A stretch of 64,000 nucleotides of DNA from Clostridiaceae bacterium (GCA_012728275.1 JAAYFK010000011.1:62001-126000); one strand, 5' to 3'. Shown: positions 1-9,903, numbered from the stretch's first letter. Notes: generated by a model not told the origin, from the letters alone. A program made the numbers and translations.

Positions 1-1
1 T

Positions 2-313
2 AAACTTCCTTTCCCGAAAGACATTGAATCTCTTGGCAAGCCTGTTATCTCGAAATATGCTGATTATACTGAATTAGATAGAAATCACCATGTAAACAAT
101 ACAAGATATGCTGCTTGGTTTTGCGATGCTATTCATAAGTTTGGGTTAAAACCTGAGTTAATTAAGGAGTTTACAATTAATTACATTAGTGAAGTTAAGG
201 ATTCAGAGAAGGTCGATTTGTATGTAAGTATGTCCGAAGATAATAAAAAAGTATATGTTTATGGGATGAAAAACGATAATGAGAAAGTGTTTGTAGTTGA
301 GGCAATCTTATAA
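2..313 (+). CDS. acyl-ACP thioesterase, C-terminal part (cut by window edge)
   Basis: The frame is open from base 2 to the TAA at 311-313, giving about 103 residues; the start lies outside the window. The stretch DRNHHVNNTRYAAWFCDAI matches the second hot-dog repeat of acyl-ACP thioesterases, which carry a conserved H-V-N-N-x-x-Y motif. Enzymes of this family release fatty acids from acyl carrier protein in the cytoplasm. No terminator is evident in the 100 bases before the next gene, so co-transcription with the ABC genes is possible. The family call rests on this motif and the C-terminal position only. Confidence 0.75.
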   Translation, partial: KLPFPKDIESLGKPVISKYADYTELDRNHHVNNTRYAAWFCDAIHKFGLKPELIKEFTINYISEVKDSEKVDLYVSMSEDNKKVYVYGMKNDNEKVFVVEAIL

Positions 314-413
314 GTCTTTTGTGATAGTTGACGACATACGCGCATTAATGTCTTTATATTTTTTGTAATTTGATATAGAATAGGCAAGTATTTGACATTG
401 TGGAGGATCGAAA

Positions 414-1358
414 ATGATTGAAATTAACAATCTGGTCAAGCGTTATGGAAATACGCGTGCGGTAAATGGCATTTCGTTTACTGTTAATGATGGGGAAGTG
501 TTAGGTTTCTTGGGACCCAATGGTGCTGGAAAATCTACCACAATGAATATTATTACAGGATATCTTTCATCTACTTCTGGTTCTGTTCTAGTTGATGGAC
601 ATGATATTCTTGAGGATCCAGTTGCGGCCAAGAAGAACATTGGTTATCTTCCTGAGTTGCCACCGTTATATTTTGATATGACGGTTCGTGAGTATTTGAA
701 TTTTGTATGCGATTTAAAGAAGGTTCCTTCTTCTGAGCGAAAAGCACAAATTAATAAGATTCTTTCGATGGTTCATATTACAGATTATGCCGATAGACTG
801 ATTGGTAATCTTTCAAAAGGTTATAAGCAGCGTGTTGGCATGGCACAAGCAATGGTTGGTGATCCTAAGATTCTTATTCTTGATGAGCCTACTGTTGGTC
901 TTGACCCTACTCAGATTCAAGAGATTCGTAAGCTAATTCGAGCACTTGCTCAGAATCATACAATCATTTTTAGTTCGCACATTCTTTCTGAAGTTCAAGA
1001 GGTTTGCGATCGTGTGGTAATTATTAATAATGGAAAAGTTGCCGCTGTTCAGCCTATTTCTGATTTGTCCAAGAAGCTTTCTGGATATACTAGATTGCTC
1101 TTATCTTTCTCAGGCCCAATTAAAGATGTTTCAAATGCCCTTCGCAGTATTCCAGGAATTACTTCCGTTACTGAGAGAGTATCCAACGTTGATATTCATG
1201 AAGTTGAGATTAGTATAGATTCTTCAACAGATGTAAGATCTTCAATCTTTTACACTATGGTAAGAGGAAATTGGCCTATTCTCGAGCTTCGTTCTCTTGA
1301 TCCGACACTTGAGGAGTTGTTCTTAAGTATTACGTCGGGCAAACAAGGAGGTAAGTAA
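414..1358 (+). CDS. ABC transporter ATP-binding protein (GldA/ABC-2 type)
   Basis: This 314-residue ATPase subunit has a Walker A GPNGAGKST (residues 34-42), signature LSKGYKQ (133-139) and Walker B ILILDEPT (153-160), with a switch His after ILILDEPT in the SSHIL segment. The last 90 residues form the usual C-terminal extension of exporter-type ATPases. ATG is preceded by the ribosome site TGGAGGATCGAAA. It lies one base ahead of an ABC-2 permease and is followed by GldG-like and DUF4340 genes, an arrangement resembling the gliding/auxiliary-transport GldA-GldF-GldG type system. The substrate cannot be read from sequence; an envelope-related export role is an inference from context. Confidence 0.9.
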   Translation: MIEINNLVKRYGNTRAVNGISFTVNDGEVLGFLGPNGAGKSTTMNIITGYLSSTSGSVLVDGHDILEDPVAAKKNIGYLPELPPLYFDMTVREYLNFVCDLKKVPSSERKAQINKILSMVHITDYADRLIGNLSKGYKQRVGMAQAMVGDPKILILDEPTVGLDPTQIQEIRKLIRALAQNHTIIFSSHILSEVQEVCDRVVIINNGKVAAVQPISDLSKKLSGYTRLLLSFSGPIKDVSNALRSIPGITSVTERVSNVDIHEVEISIDSSTDVRSSIFYTMVRGNWPILELRSLDPTLEELFLSITSGKQGGK

Positions 1359-1359
1359 T

Positions 1360-2133
1360 ATGTTAGCCATTTTTAAAAGAGAATTTTCAATGTATTTTAA
1401 GACTGCTTCAGGATACATTGCTTTTGCTATATTTGCATTTCTATCTGGTTATATTTTTGTAAGTCAGTATGCTTCAGGCAAAGTTAATATCGCATCTGAG
1501 ATCACTAATCTTCGTTCTTTCTTCGTTGTTTTGATTCCTATAGTAACTATGGGTTTATTTTCTGAAGATAAGAAGAGGGGCACTGAGGTTCTTTATTACA
1601 CAACACCTACAAACATTGCTTCTGTAGTTATTGGAAAGTTTCTATCTGCTATGGCTTTGTTTGGAATCATGTTTATCAATGTTCTTGTTCAGATGTTTAT
1701 TACTGTATGCTCTGGAGGAGTTATCGATGCTGGTACCATGGGTGCTATTGTTGTCTATTTCTTTTTGACTGCCTTATTTGTAGCATTAGGCCTTTTTGCT
1801 TCGGCTGTAACAGATAGCCAAATAATTGCAGCCATTTTTTCGTTTTTAATCATTTTGTTGATTCAGTTGACTTCAACTATTAGCGCATTAATATCTTCAA
1901 CCTTCAATTCATTTTTGTCGGCAAAAGTGTTTAATATTGATCCAGAGAAACTATCAGAGTTTTGCAGCAATGTCGAGAAATTCATCAATTGGTTTGATCC
2001 ACTATCTAAGACTAAGGATTTCAGATATGGAGTATTCTCGATTTCTCCATTATTTTATTGTGCATGCATAGCTGGCCTGTTCCTTTTCTTGACTTATCAA
2101 GTTCTAGAGAAGAAGCGTTGGACTCAGTCTTGA
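1360..2133 (+). CDS. ABC-2 type permease (GldF-like)
   Basis: This 257-residue polytopic membrane protein starts MLAIFKREFSMYFKTASGYI, the typical cytoplasmic N-terminal helix of ABC-2 permeases (xxFKRExxxYFxTPxGYI in the GldF group). I count about six hydrophobic segments, the last near residues 231-249. The SEDKKRGTEVLYYTTP segment after the second helix is the conserved loop of this family and probably couples to the ATPase. The AGGAGG just before the ATG overlaps the end of the ATPase gene, so the two are probably translationally coupled. Together they would form the core transporter. Confidence 0.88.
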   Translation: MLAIFKREFSMYFKTASGYIAFAIFAFLSGYIFVSQYASGKVNIASEITNLRSFFVVLIPIVTMGLFSEDKKRGTEVLYYTTPTNIASVVIGKFLSAMALFGIMFINVLVQMFITVCSGGVIDAGTMGAIVVYFFLTALFVALGLFASAVTDSQIIAAIFSFLIILLIQLTSTISALISSTFNSFLSAKVFNIDPEKLSEFCSNVEKFINWFDPLSKTKDFRYGVFSISPLFYCACIAGLFLFLTYQVLEKKRWTQS

Positions 2134-2149
2134 TTTGGGGGGTATACTA

Positions 2150-3673
2150 ATGAGTAAAACTAATAAGAATAAGCAAGTAGTTGAGTCCGCTGTATCTAAG
2201 AGGGCTAACGAAGATAGTTCCAAAAAATCAGCTACGGACACAAGATTTAAGAGCTTGAAATACTATGCAATTGGTTTGTCTTTGATTGTTATTGTAAGTG
2301 TGTTCGTATTGAATGCTATTTTCGACGGATTGTTTTCTAAATCATTAACTTTTGATTTATCTGGCACCGCTCAGAATACTATTTCTAGCGTTACACAGAA
2401 TTATTTAGATTCACTTCCAGCGGAGACTGAAATTCGTATAGTAGGACTAATGGATAAGCCTGAGTCTTTAGCTGGAACTCCATATGAGTACATTGTTCCT
2501 TTGTTAGATGATTATGCATTCAAGTCAAATGGTAAGGTTACTGTTGAGTACATTAATCCAAAGACATATCCAACGATCATCGCTCAGCTTGATCCAGATT
2601 CATCAAGTCAGATATCAGATGGTATGTATGTCATCAAGTGTGGAGATAGAATAACTACATTGATTCCATCAAGCTGCTTTACTTACGATCAGAATGTTAT
2701 GGCTCAGTATGGCTATTATCTTCCAACATCAAACGTAGTTGAATCTTCATTTACAAATGCAATAGTTGCTGTTACTACTGATATGTCGAACAAGGCATAC
2801 TTTATTACAGGACTTCAAGAAGATCCTCATACTTCATTTTCCAATATATTGAGTTCTTTATTCATTGAATCGGTTGATCTACCTGTTTCGGATTCGTTTG
2901 CGATACCTGAAGATTGTGATTTACTTATACTTAGTGGTCCGAATGTTGATATTCCCACTAATGTCGCTGATGCATTGATTTCTTTCCTGTCCAATGGAGG
3001 AAAGCTTATTGTTTCTACCGACTTCTATTACAATTCTGCTGAGCATTTTAATAATCTCAATAGAGTTCTTAATTCTATGAATTTAAACATTGATTACTCT
3101 CTAATTTCAGAAAATGATCCTTCTTATAGTCTTGTTGATGGTGGATTTGAGTTCTTAGGTACTGTTACATCAGATTATGCTTCACTTGTTTCCTCACCAA
3201 CTCTTCGAGTTAGCTATGCTAGACCTGTAAGGCAAATTGATAGCACATTACCTAATATAGTTGTTACTCCGTTAATCTACTCAACTCAGAATGCTTCTCT
3301 CTCGACTGTAGTTGACGAGCAACTTACTTCAGGTTCAGTTACTGGGCAATTCAACATAGCAATGAAAGCAGTTAATGGTTCTGCAGGTACGGTCTACGTC
3401 TTTGGAACAAATAACTTTACTTCTGACGTATACATTTCAACATATGGATTTAACGACGCTAATGTTGAGTTAACTAGAGAAGTCGTACGTGGCATGCTTA
3501 ATGTTAACAGTTCTATTATTGTTGACTCTAAGACCTTCGCTGATTATTCGATTAATGATAATTTGTCAACTGGCTCAGGAGTATCTGTACTTGCTACTGT
3601 ATTCTTAATAGTTATTCCTTTTGGATTTGTTGTTACTGCTGCGGTTGTCTATAAGAAGAGAAAGAATCTCTGA
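2150..3673 (+). CDS. GldG-family ABC system auxiliary protein
   Basis: This is about 507 residues from the ATG at 2150, which follows the strong site GGGGGG; an in-frame TTG at 2135 would put that site inside the gene and is less likely. A charged Lys-rich cytoplasmic N-terminus (about 40 residues) is followed by one membrane helix, a long extracytoplasmic domain beginning around FDLSGTAQNTISSVTQNYLD, and a C-terminal helix ending in YKKRKNL. Helix plus the SLTFDLS and LLILSGPN segments are typical of the GldG/DUF4350-like putative sugar-binding domain. It is probably an extracytoplasmic partner of the two upstream ABC subunits. Confidence 0.8.
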   Translation: MSKTNKNKQVVESAVSKRANEDSSKKSATDTRFKSLKYYAIGLSLIVIVSVFVLNAIFDGLFSKSLTFDLSGTAQNTISSVTQNYLDSLPAETEIRIVGLMDKPESLAGTPYEYIVPLLDDYAFKSNGKVTVEYINPKTYPTIIAQLDPDSSSQISDGMYVIKCGDRITTLIPSSCFTYDQNVMAQYGYYLPTSNVVESSFTNAIVAVTTDMSNKAYFITGLQEDPHTSFSNILSSLFIESVDLPVSDSFAIPEDCDLLILSGPNVDIPTNVADALISFLSNGGKLIVSTDFYYNSAEHFNNLNRVLNSMNLNIDYSLISENDPSYSLVDGGFEFLGTVTSDYASLVSSPTLRVSYARPVRQIDSTLPNIVVTPLIYSTQNASLSTVVDEQLTSGSVTGQFNIAMKAVNGSAGTVYVFGTNNFTSDVYISTYGFNDANVELTREVVRGMLNVNSSIIVDSKTFADYSINDNLSTGSGVSVLATVFLIVIPFGFVVTAAVVYKKRKNL

Positions 3674-3692
3674 TAGGAAGTAATTATAAGCT

Positions 3693-5162
3693 ATGAAATC
3701 TGTTAAGAATTTATTAATCCCTTTGATAATATTGGCCGTTCTTGTTATTGGACTAGTACTATGGTTTGTATTTAAGCCTAATGATGCTGTTCCTTCTGTA
3801 TCTCAAGACAGTTATCCTGTACTTAGTCTTGACGTTATCGATGTTGCTTCAATTACAGTAGATAAGCAGGATGGATCTACATTGACTATTAACTCAACTG
3901 TTGTATCTAATACCTCAGTACATTATGAGTTAGTTAGTGATGATACTGTTGATAACGTTTTTTATTCTCAAGATATTATGGCTTCGTACGTAAGTATGCT
4001 TTCTACATATATTTCTCCATATTATGTTTCTGACGGAGTCGATTTTGCTGAGTATGGATTAGATAATCCTCTTTATACAGTTACAATTACGATGGTAGAT
4101 GGAACTACACATGTAGCTTTATTTGGCAATCCTACAAGTGATGGTAAGTACAACTACTTCGCTTTACAAGGACAGACACAAGTTTATATGATGGCAGTAG
4201 CTAAGAGTGAATATTGTGAATATAACGCGATTAATTTCAGAGATACTCAGATACTAAATTTGCAATTGAGCCAGATTCAAACAGCTACGTTTGATAGAAC
4301 TACAGATGGGGTTCATCTTGAAACTACTTGCGTTCTTCCAGAAGGAAATCTTCCAACTCAATTTTATGTAACTGAGCCATATAGCATACAAGCTAGTACA
4401 TATTTCAAAAATCTTCTTGAGACGGTTACTACATTAACGATATCTTCATTTGTTGATATTTCTCAGGAGCAATTAGCTGATTATGGACTGGATGAACCTA
4501 CTTTCTCATTTAACTTTAGACTTCGTACAGGTGAGTCCATTTCCGTTTACTTCTCGAGCAATATTGGTGGAGTGTATTATGGATTTTCTTCATTAGGTTC
4601 TGGATACTTCAGCGTAAGCGAATCACTAGTGTCTGGTTTTGAGACTCCTTTACTTACTTTGCTATCTACTAATATCTACTCGACTAATGAGGGAGATGTC
4701 TCCTCTATTTCTTGTCAGTACGGTTCTCAACAGTTTGAATTTGATGTTGATGTTGTAGAGTCAATAACAGAGGTAGATGGTGATGTTACTCTTGATACTA
4801 GAAATCCTTTAATCTATTCCTCTAATGGTGCTTGTTATGCATCTGTGCTTTTCGATGCACTTAATTCAATTCAAATTGGTGGTGTCGATTCGGATGCAAA
4901 TCCTTCAGGCACGTCGGAGATTTCGTTGAATTTTATCCTTGATGATTACTCGACGACTACATTGGAGTTTATTACTAGAGATTCTTCTTCATACTATGTT
5001 ATGATTAATGGTGAGTATTCACAGTTTTATGTGAACTCAGATGAGATTTTTGCTAATGGTGGTGCAGATGGTAGTGCTTACGGTTTCTGGGCTGCATATG
5101 AATTAGTAAATGAAGCCATTGATGGTAATATTAATGGCGTTTATGATGTTTCTGAGGCTTAA
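3693..5162 (+). CDS. DUF4340 domain-containing membrane-anchored protein
   Basis: This 489-residue protein has a single N-terminal helix (about residues 6-27) followed by an extracytoplasmic region. The repeated pattern YGLDNPLYTVTI and YGLDEPTFSFNF, each after a run of threonine-rich strands, is the hallmark of DUF4340, which occurs next to GldG-type genes in many bacteria. GAAGTAATTATAAGCT precedes the ATG, a modest ribosome site. Function is unknown. Gene order suggests it works with the ABC/GldG set, perhaps as an envelope-side component. Confidence 0.78.
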   Translation: MKSVKNLLIPLIILAVLVIGLVLWFVFKPNDAVPSVSQDSYPVLSLDVIDVASITVDKQDGSTLTINSTVVSNTSVHYELVSDDTVDNVFYSQDIMASYVSMLSTYISPYYVSDGVDFAEYGLDNPLYTVTITMVDGTTHVALFGNPTSDGKYNYFALQGQTQVYMMAVAKSEYCEYNAINFRDTQILNLQLSQIQTATFDRTTDGVHLETTCVLPEGNLPTQFYVTEPYSIQASTYFKNLLETVTTLTISSFVDISQEQLADYGLDEPTFSFNFRLRTGESISVYFSSNIGGVYYGFSSLGSGYFSVSESLVSGFETPLLTLLSTNIYSTNEGDVSSISCQYGSQQFEFDVDVVESITEVDGDVTLDTRNPLIYSSNGACYASVLFDALNSIQIGGVDSDANPSGTSEISLNFILDDYSTTTLEFITRDSSSYYVMINGEYSQFYVNSDEIFANGGADGSAYGFWAAYELVNEAIDGNINGVYDVSEA

Positions 5163-5175
5163 GTAGGAGATATTG

Positions 5176-6321
5176 ATGGACACTAAGTCTAAATCAAATA
5201 GCACGATATACAAAAGCTTAACCATAACGGTTATGCTTTTTGTAGTTTTGCTTGTCATAAGTATAGTTCTGTTGTTTCTAGTTATTAATCGCGAAGACGC
5301 TCTAAAGGGAGCAGATAGAGCTATTCGTTTATCTGCACAAGGCGGGTTCGATTGTGAGTATGCTGAAGCGCAGAAGCTATTTCCTTTTGAAGAAGGTGTG
5401 CTTAAAGTGTTGAATGATCGAGTAGCTTACTTAACGCTTTCTGGCAACGAAGTATATAGCAATACAGTTAATTATCAGAATCCAATATGCTCTGTTAACA
5501 ATGAACATGCTATTGTTTGTGATATGGATGGATATACCTTTTCGATGTACACACAGGATCATCAGGTGTATGAGATATCTACTACAGAGAAGATAAAGGC
5601 TGTATCTATTGCTAGTGATGGCAAATGCGCCATTATCTGTGACAGCGAAGATGCTTTTGGTCAAGTCACAATATATGATGAGAATGGTGTTTTTATTGCA
5701 TCATGGATATCATACGATTCTGGATATCCCTTGGCAGCAGTATTCAATAGTGACTCATCAAAGGTTATGGTTAGCGCCGTTAATACGGATGGAGCTACAT
5801 ATGAGTCATATATTAAAGTTTTCTCAATAGTTTATGAAGGTTCAAAATATACAGCATCGGATTATTCTATGTACATAATTCCTGAGGATACTATTGTCTC
5901 TGCCTTGTGTTATTGCGGTGAGGCTATGTACGCGTTTTCTTCAAGTAGCATCTATACATTAAGTGGAGAAAGTTTTGCTCCTTTAACTCTTGATATTGGG
6001 TCTGTGAATTATGAAGCTGTTGTAGGTGATAATCTATTCATTATTTATTCGGATGGCGTAGATCAAATGAATAAACTTGCAATATTAGACTCGTCAAATC
6101 AAATTGTATACAATTCTCCTGTAGGTTCTGTTGTAAATGCATATTGCTATAATGATTCATATTTTGCGCTTAGCATAGATAGAAGAATTTATGTTTTTGA
6201 CGCTACTGGCAAAGTAGTTGCAGATATTTCTGTTGATGAGGATGTTTTAAGATTGGGTTACATAGAGAATGACAGACTAGTTGTAGTATCAACTGGTGGA
6301 GTTCATTCAATTACCTATTAA
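5176..6321 (+). CDS. single-pass membrane protein with beta-propeller-like ectodomain (DUF5711-like)
   Basis: The protein has 381 residues from the ATG at 5176; the TTG at 5173 is the alternative start, with the site TAGGAGA upstream. Residues about 15-38 form one membrane helix. The remainder is built of repeating strand-rich units such as SIASDGKCAIICDSED and FNSDSSKVMVSAVNTD, which read like WD-type or YVTN-type propeller blades. The size, topology and clostridial context resemble DUF5711, but I assign this by look only. It ends the membrane-protein run of the ABC cluster and may be a sensor or scaffold outside the cell. Confidence 0.6.
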   Translation: MDTKSKSNSTIYKSLTITVMLFVVLLVISIVLLFLVINREDALKGADRAIRLSAQGGFDCEYAEAQKLFPFEEGVLKVLNDRVAYLTLSGNEVYSNTVNYQNPICSVNNEHAIVCDMDGYTFSMYTQDHQVYEISTTEKIKAVSIASDGKCAIICDSEDAFGQVTIYDENGVFIASWISYDSGYPLAAVFNSDSSKVMVSAVNTDGATYESYIKVFSIVYEGSKYTASDYSMYIIPEDTIVSALCYCGEAMYAFSSSSIYTLSGESFAPLTLDIGSVNYEAVVGDNLFIIYSDGVDQMNKLAILDSSNQIVYNSPVGSVVNAYCYNDSYFALSIDRRIYVFDATGKVVADISVDEDVLRLGYIENDRLVVVSTGGVHSITY

Positions 6322-6334
6322 GGATTGGGGAGTT

Positions 6335-6997
6335 ATGGAAACTGAATACAAAATGACTTTTAGTTCTGCAGATGAGATGTATGGATTTGCGAATTCCAAA
6401 ATTTTCGAGCAATACTGTCTTGATGTAAATAGCGCTAAGACGGAAGTGCTTGAGAACTTTTATTTAGATACACCAAATGGTGATGTTACTAGTAGACATG
6501 CTTCAGTTCGAGTAAGAAAGCATACTAATGTGAATGGTGAAATACACTATACTTTTACTGTTAAGATAAGTGCTAAGATTGAGAATGGTCTTCATCAGAG
6601 ATATGAGTGGAACGTTGAGTCAGAAGATGATTCCTTTAAGAAGAAGGATTTTCTTTTTTCTGCAACGGGCTCGGATGATCCAGATGAGTTACTGTCTCAG
6701 GTTTTGGATGGAATCGAGGATTCTGATCTTAGAGAGACATGTTCAACGTGCTTTAAGAGAACTACATATACGTTCGGCTTTGGTGATAGCATCATGGAAG
6801 TATGTTTTGATGATGGTATCTTGAAGGCTGGGAGCAAAGAGGATTCTATTTGTGAAATGGAAATAGAGCTAATATCTGGAGATGTAGTAGACTTAAATGA
6901 ATTAGCAGAATACATTGTTAACAACACAAGTGCTGTGTTCTTTAATAAGAGCAAGTACAGTAGATGCCTTTCATTATTGAATGATATTAATGAGTAA
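6335..6997 (+). CDS. CYTH domain protein
   Basis: The protein has 220 residues from the ATG at 6335, which sits behind AGGATTGGGGAG; an upstream in-frame GTG at 6296 overlaps the previous gene and is unlikely. The N-terminus METEYKM carries the E-x-E-x-K signature that gives CYTH triphosphate-tunnel enzymes their name. Further alternating charged strands follow: VRVRKH, FTVKIS, RYEWNVE and MEVCFDDG. Family members are inorganic triphosphatases, thiamine triphosphatases or class IV adenylate cyclases; the bacterial stand-alone form is most often a polyphosphate or triphosphate hydrolase. The actual substrate here is unknown. Confidence 0.75.
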   Translation: METEYKMTFSSADEMYGFANSKIFEQYCLDVNSAKTEVLENFYLDTPNGDVTSRHASVRVRKHTNVNGEIHYTFTVKISAKIENGLHQRYEWNVESEDDSFKKKDFLFSATGSDDPDELLSQVLDGIEDSDLRETCSTCFKRTTYTFGFGDSIMEVCFDDGILKAGSKEDSICEMEIELISGDVVDLNELAEYIVNNTSAVFFNKSKYSRCLSLLNDINE

Positions 6998-8273
6998 TTT
7001 TGATTATGATTGCATTATTATTGGTGGTGGCGCATCAGGTTTAATGTGCGGTTCTTATTTAGCGAAGAAAATTTCTCGTCTTGCAATAATAGATAGCAAT
7101 TCTCGTCTTGGTAAGAAACTTTCTTTAACGGGAAATGGACGCTGCAACATGTCGAATAGTAATATTGAAACAAGTAATTACTCGTCAGATGATTCGTCGT
7201 TTGTTGATAGTGCTTTTAGTCAAGTTGATGTAAATGAATCCTTGTCTTTTTTTGAAAGCAAGTTAAGTGTATTAACTAGCTCAAAGGATTATTTAGTATA
7301 TCCATATACGTATAAAGCGGAGACTGTAGTAGAGGCTTTTCGAGAATATATTAAGGACAACTCAATAGAGTTGCTATTGGGACGAAGTGTTGTAGCAATA
7401 AATCCTATAGATGGCGGCGCTAGAGTGACTTGTTCTAGTAAAGAAACATATACATCTAGGTATGTGGTCGTCGCTACTGGTGGTATGTCTTACCCTAAAA
7501 CTGGAAGCGATGGTTCAGGTTATAAGCTAGTTCTACCATTTGTAGGAACTGAGAATCTTGAGAACCCTATGCCAGCGTTAGTTCAATTGCTTTCGAATGA
7601 TAAGAATATTAAGTCATTATCTGGAATTCGAAGTCAAGTTAAAGTTTCGATAAGAGGTAGTAAGAGCATCAACGATGTGATTGCTGTAGAGAAGGGTGAA
7701 ATACTATTTACTGACTATGGCATCTCTGGCATATGTATTATGCAATTATCCAGTTTGTGTTTGTCTTATGCTAAGAGGAACAAGAACTATCCAATAGTTT
7801 ATATCGATTTTTTTGATAGTTATTCCTTAGAAGATGTGGTTCATATGATATTAAGAAGACAAGAATCTTTTCCAAATAGAAGTATTGTTGGCGCGCTTTC
7901 AGGAATGATTAATAGTAAAATAGTAGAAGTGATACTTAAGAGACATAATCTTGACGGAAGAGTATTAATTAGTTCTCTTCAGAGGAATAAAGTTGAAACG
8001 ATAGCCATGGAACTCAAAAGTTTTTCAGTAAATATTTCTGGCACAATGGGTTTTGACTTTGCCCAAGTTACTCATGGAGGGATTAAACTTAATTCACTTT
8101 CACATTTAACGATGAGATTGAAGAGTAATAAGCATATTTTTCTTTGTGGAGAGATTTTAAATGTTGATGGACCTTGTGGTGGTTATAACCTCCAATGGGC
8201 ATGGACTTCTGGAATACTTGCTGCTAAGGGTGTCATTAAATCCATAGAAGGAGAGGAAACTAATGAAGTTTGA
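6990..8273 (+). CDS. NAD(P)/FAD-dependent oxidoreductase, HI0933/BaiN-like flavoprotein
   Basis: This is 427 residues if the ATG at 6990 is used; an ATG at 6981 adds MIL, and both overlap the CYTH gene. CIIIGGGASGLMCG is the dinucleotide-binding Rossmann motif at the N-terminus. SLTGNGRCNMSNS is the family-specific motif of HI0933-type flavoproteins, and the C-terminal LCGEILNVDGPCGGYNLQWA segment closes the FAD site. No obvious ribosome site is seen, so translation is probably coupled. Physiological substrates of this family are mostly unknown; one clostridial relative (BaiN) acts on bile acid intermediates, but nothing here points to that role. Confidence 0.85.
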   Translation: MSNFDYDCIIIGGGASGLMCGSYLAKKISRLAIIDSNSRLGKKLSLTGNGRCNMSNSNIETSNYSSDDSSFVDSAFSQVDVNESLSFFESKLSVLTSSKDYLVYPYTYKAETVVEAFREYIKDNSIELLLGRSVVAINPIDGGARVTCSSKETYTSRYVVVATGGMSYPKTGSDGSGYKLVLPFVGTENLENPMPALVQLLSNDKNIKSLSGIRSQVKVSIRGSKSINDVIAVEKGEILFTDYGISGICIMQLSSLCLSYAKRNKNYPIVYIDFFDSYSLEDVVHMILRRQESFPNRSIVGALSGMINSKIVEVILKRHNLDGRVLISSLQRNKVETIAMELKSFSVNISGTMGFDFAQVTHGGIKLNSLSHLTMRLKSNKHIFLCGEILNVDGPCGGYNLQWAWTSGILAAKGVIKSIEGEETNEV

Positions 8274-9903
8274 GTTGTCATTAACTTTAGACGATATCTC
8301 AAAGTGCAAAACTCTTGAGGAAGCAATAATATCAAAGATGAGTTCAATGCAAGATAGAGAGTATGCAGATAGCTTAAGAGATTACTACTTTGCTAATAAG
8401 AGGCTTGTAATAATTAAGAAATCAGTAGATGCTCGTCATAGAAAAAACTTCCGATTAAATGTTAGATTTTGCTTTGAATCTGATAAGACAATTCAAGAAA
8501 CTATTGAGAGAGACCGCTTGGTCTGCTTGCCTTATCTATCAAAGTTTAATAGCATTTCAAGTGGACACAAGAAACCAGTAATAGTAGGTTTTGGCCCTGC
8601 TGGAATGTTTGCGGCATTAATTCTTGTATCTTATGGTATCAAGCCTATTGTTCTTGAGCGTGGGTCGTTTATGAAAGATAGAATACAAGCAGTGGATGAC
8701 TTTTTGAGTGGACGAAGTGCAATAGATCCTAAAGCCAATATTTCATTTGGTGAGGGTGGTGCTGGCACATTCTCAGATGGAAAGCTAGTGACTGGTATTA
8801 GTTCTGAGTATAAGAGGTATATCTTACAGGCTCTAATTAGTTATGGAGCACCCAAAGAGATATTGTATGATTCTGCTCCGCATATTGGTACAGACGTTCT
8901 TCGTGAAGTGGTTGTTAGACTTCGAGAGGACATAGAAAGCAAGGGCGCGACAGTCCTCTTTGAGAGCAGGATGATTGAAATTCAAAGGCGAAATGGTTGT
9001 GTTAGTGGAGTAGTATACGTTGATGCCCAAGGTAACAATTGTCTACTTGATACTGATGAGATTATTTTGGCGCCAGGACATAGCAGTCGCGACACGTTTA
9101 AGTACCTTTATGATGAGAAGTTTGATATTGAGGCTAAGCCTTTCTCAGTAGGAGTTAGAATTGAACACTTACAGGACAATATCGATATGTCTCAATATGG
9201 TTTCTTAACTTCAGAAGTTGAGGTTGTGTCCGCTTGTTCTTATCGTCTAGCTGTTATTACTGATGACAATCGCCGACTGTATACATTTTGCATGTGCCCA
9301 GGCGGATATGTCGTTCCTTCCTCACATGATAATGGTTTAATTTGCACAAATGGAATGAGCAACTACGCACGCGACGGCAAGAATTCCAATTCGGCACTCC
9401 TTGTTCCTGTGGACTCTTCAATTTATGGAGATGGAGTTCTTGATGGACTTCATTTTCAAGAGATGCTCGAAAAGAAAGCATATATAGCTGGTGGTAGCAA
9501 TGGTAATGCTCCAGTAGTTCGTTTTGGTGACTTGAAGAGTGATGTTGTTTCATCAGAATTTGGAACAGTTGAACCAACTTATTTGCCAGGTACTAAGTTT
9601 GCCAACTTTAAAGATATCTTCCCTGAGAGTGTGCTTCAAGTAATAGTTCAAGGCATTAGTAAGATGGGTACGTTAGTTAGAGGTTTTGATGATCCAGATG
9701 CTATACTGACAGCTGTTGAGACAAGAAGCTCATCACCAGTCAGGATACTTCGAGTATCTAACACTATGCAGAGCACTTCTTTAGAAGGTCTATTTCCATG
9801 TGGAGAGGGAGCAGGATACGCCGGTGGTATCATGTCATCAGCTGTAGATGGAATTAAGAGTGCTAATGCTTTGGTAGCAAGAATAATGGAGGTGGATCCA
9901 TGA
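8263..9903 (+). CDS. FAD-dependent dehydrogenase, COG2509 type
   Basis: This 546-residue protein starts within the end of the previous gene (11-base overlap), after GAAGGAGAGG. An N-terminal domain of about 100 residues (IKKSVDARHRKNFRLNVRF) precedes the FAD motif IVGFGPAGMFAALIL. The segments FGEGGAGTFSDGKL and GEGAGYAGGIMSSAVDG are typical of the uncharacterised COG2509 family of FAD-dependent dehydrogenases. The reaction is not known. It lies next to another FAD oxidoreductase and an MBL hydrolase with overlapping reading frames, so the three are probably made together. Confidence 0.85.
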   Translation: MKFELSLTLDDISKCKTLEEAIISKMSSMQDREYADSLRDYYFANKRLVIIKKSVDARHRKNFRLNVRFCFESDKTIQETIERDRLVCLPYLSKFNSISSGHKKPVIVGFGPAGMFAALILVSYGIKPIVLERGSFMKDRIQAVDDFLSGRSAIDPKANISFGEGGAGTFSDGKLVTGISSEYKRYILQALISYGAPKEILYDSAPHIGTDVLREVVVRLREDIESKGATVLFESRMIEIQRRNGCVSGVVYVDAQGNNCLLDTDEIILAPGHSSRDTFKYLYDEKFDIEAKPFSVGVRIEHLQDNIDMSQYGFLTSEVEVVSACSYRLAVITDDNRRLYTFCMCPGGYVVPSSHDNGLICTNGMSNYARDGKNSNSALLVPVDSSIYGDGVLDGLHFQEMLEKKAYIAGGSNGNAPVVRFGDLKSDVVSSEFGTVEPTYLPGTKFANFKDIFPESVLQVIVQGISKMGTLVRGFDDPDAILTAVETRSSSPVRILRVSNTMQSTSLEGLFPCGEGAGYAGGIMSSAVDGIKSANALVARIMEVDP

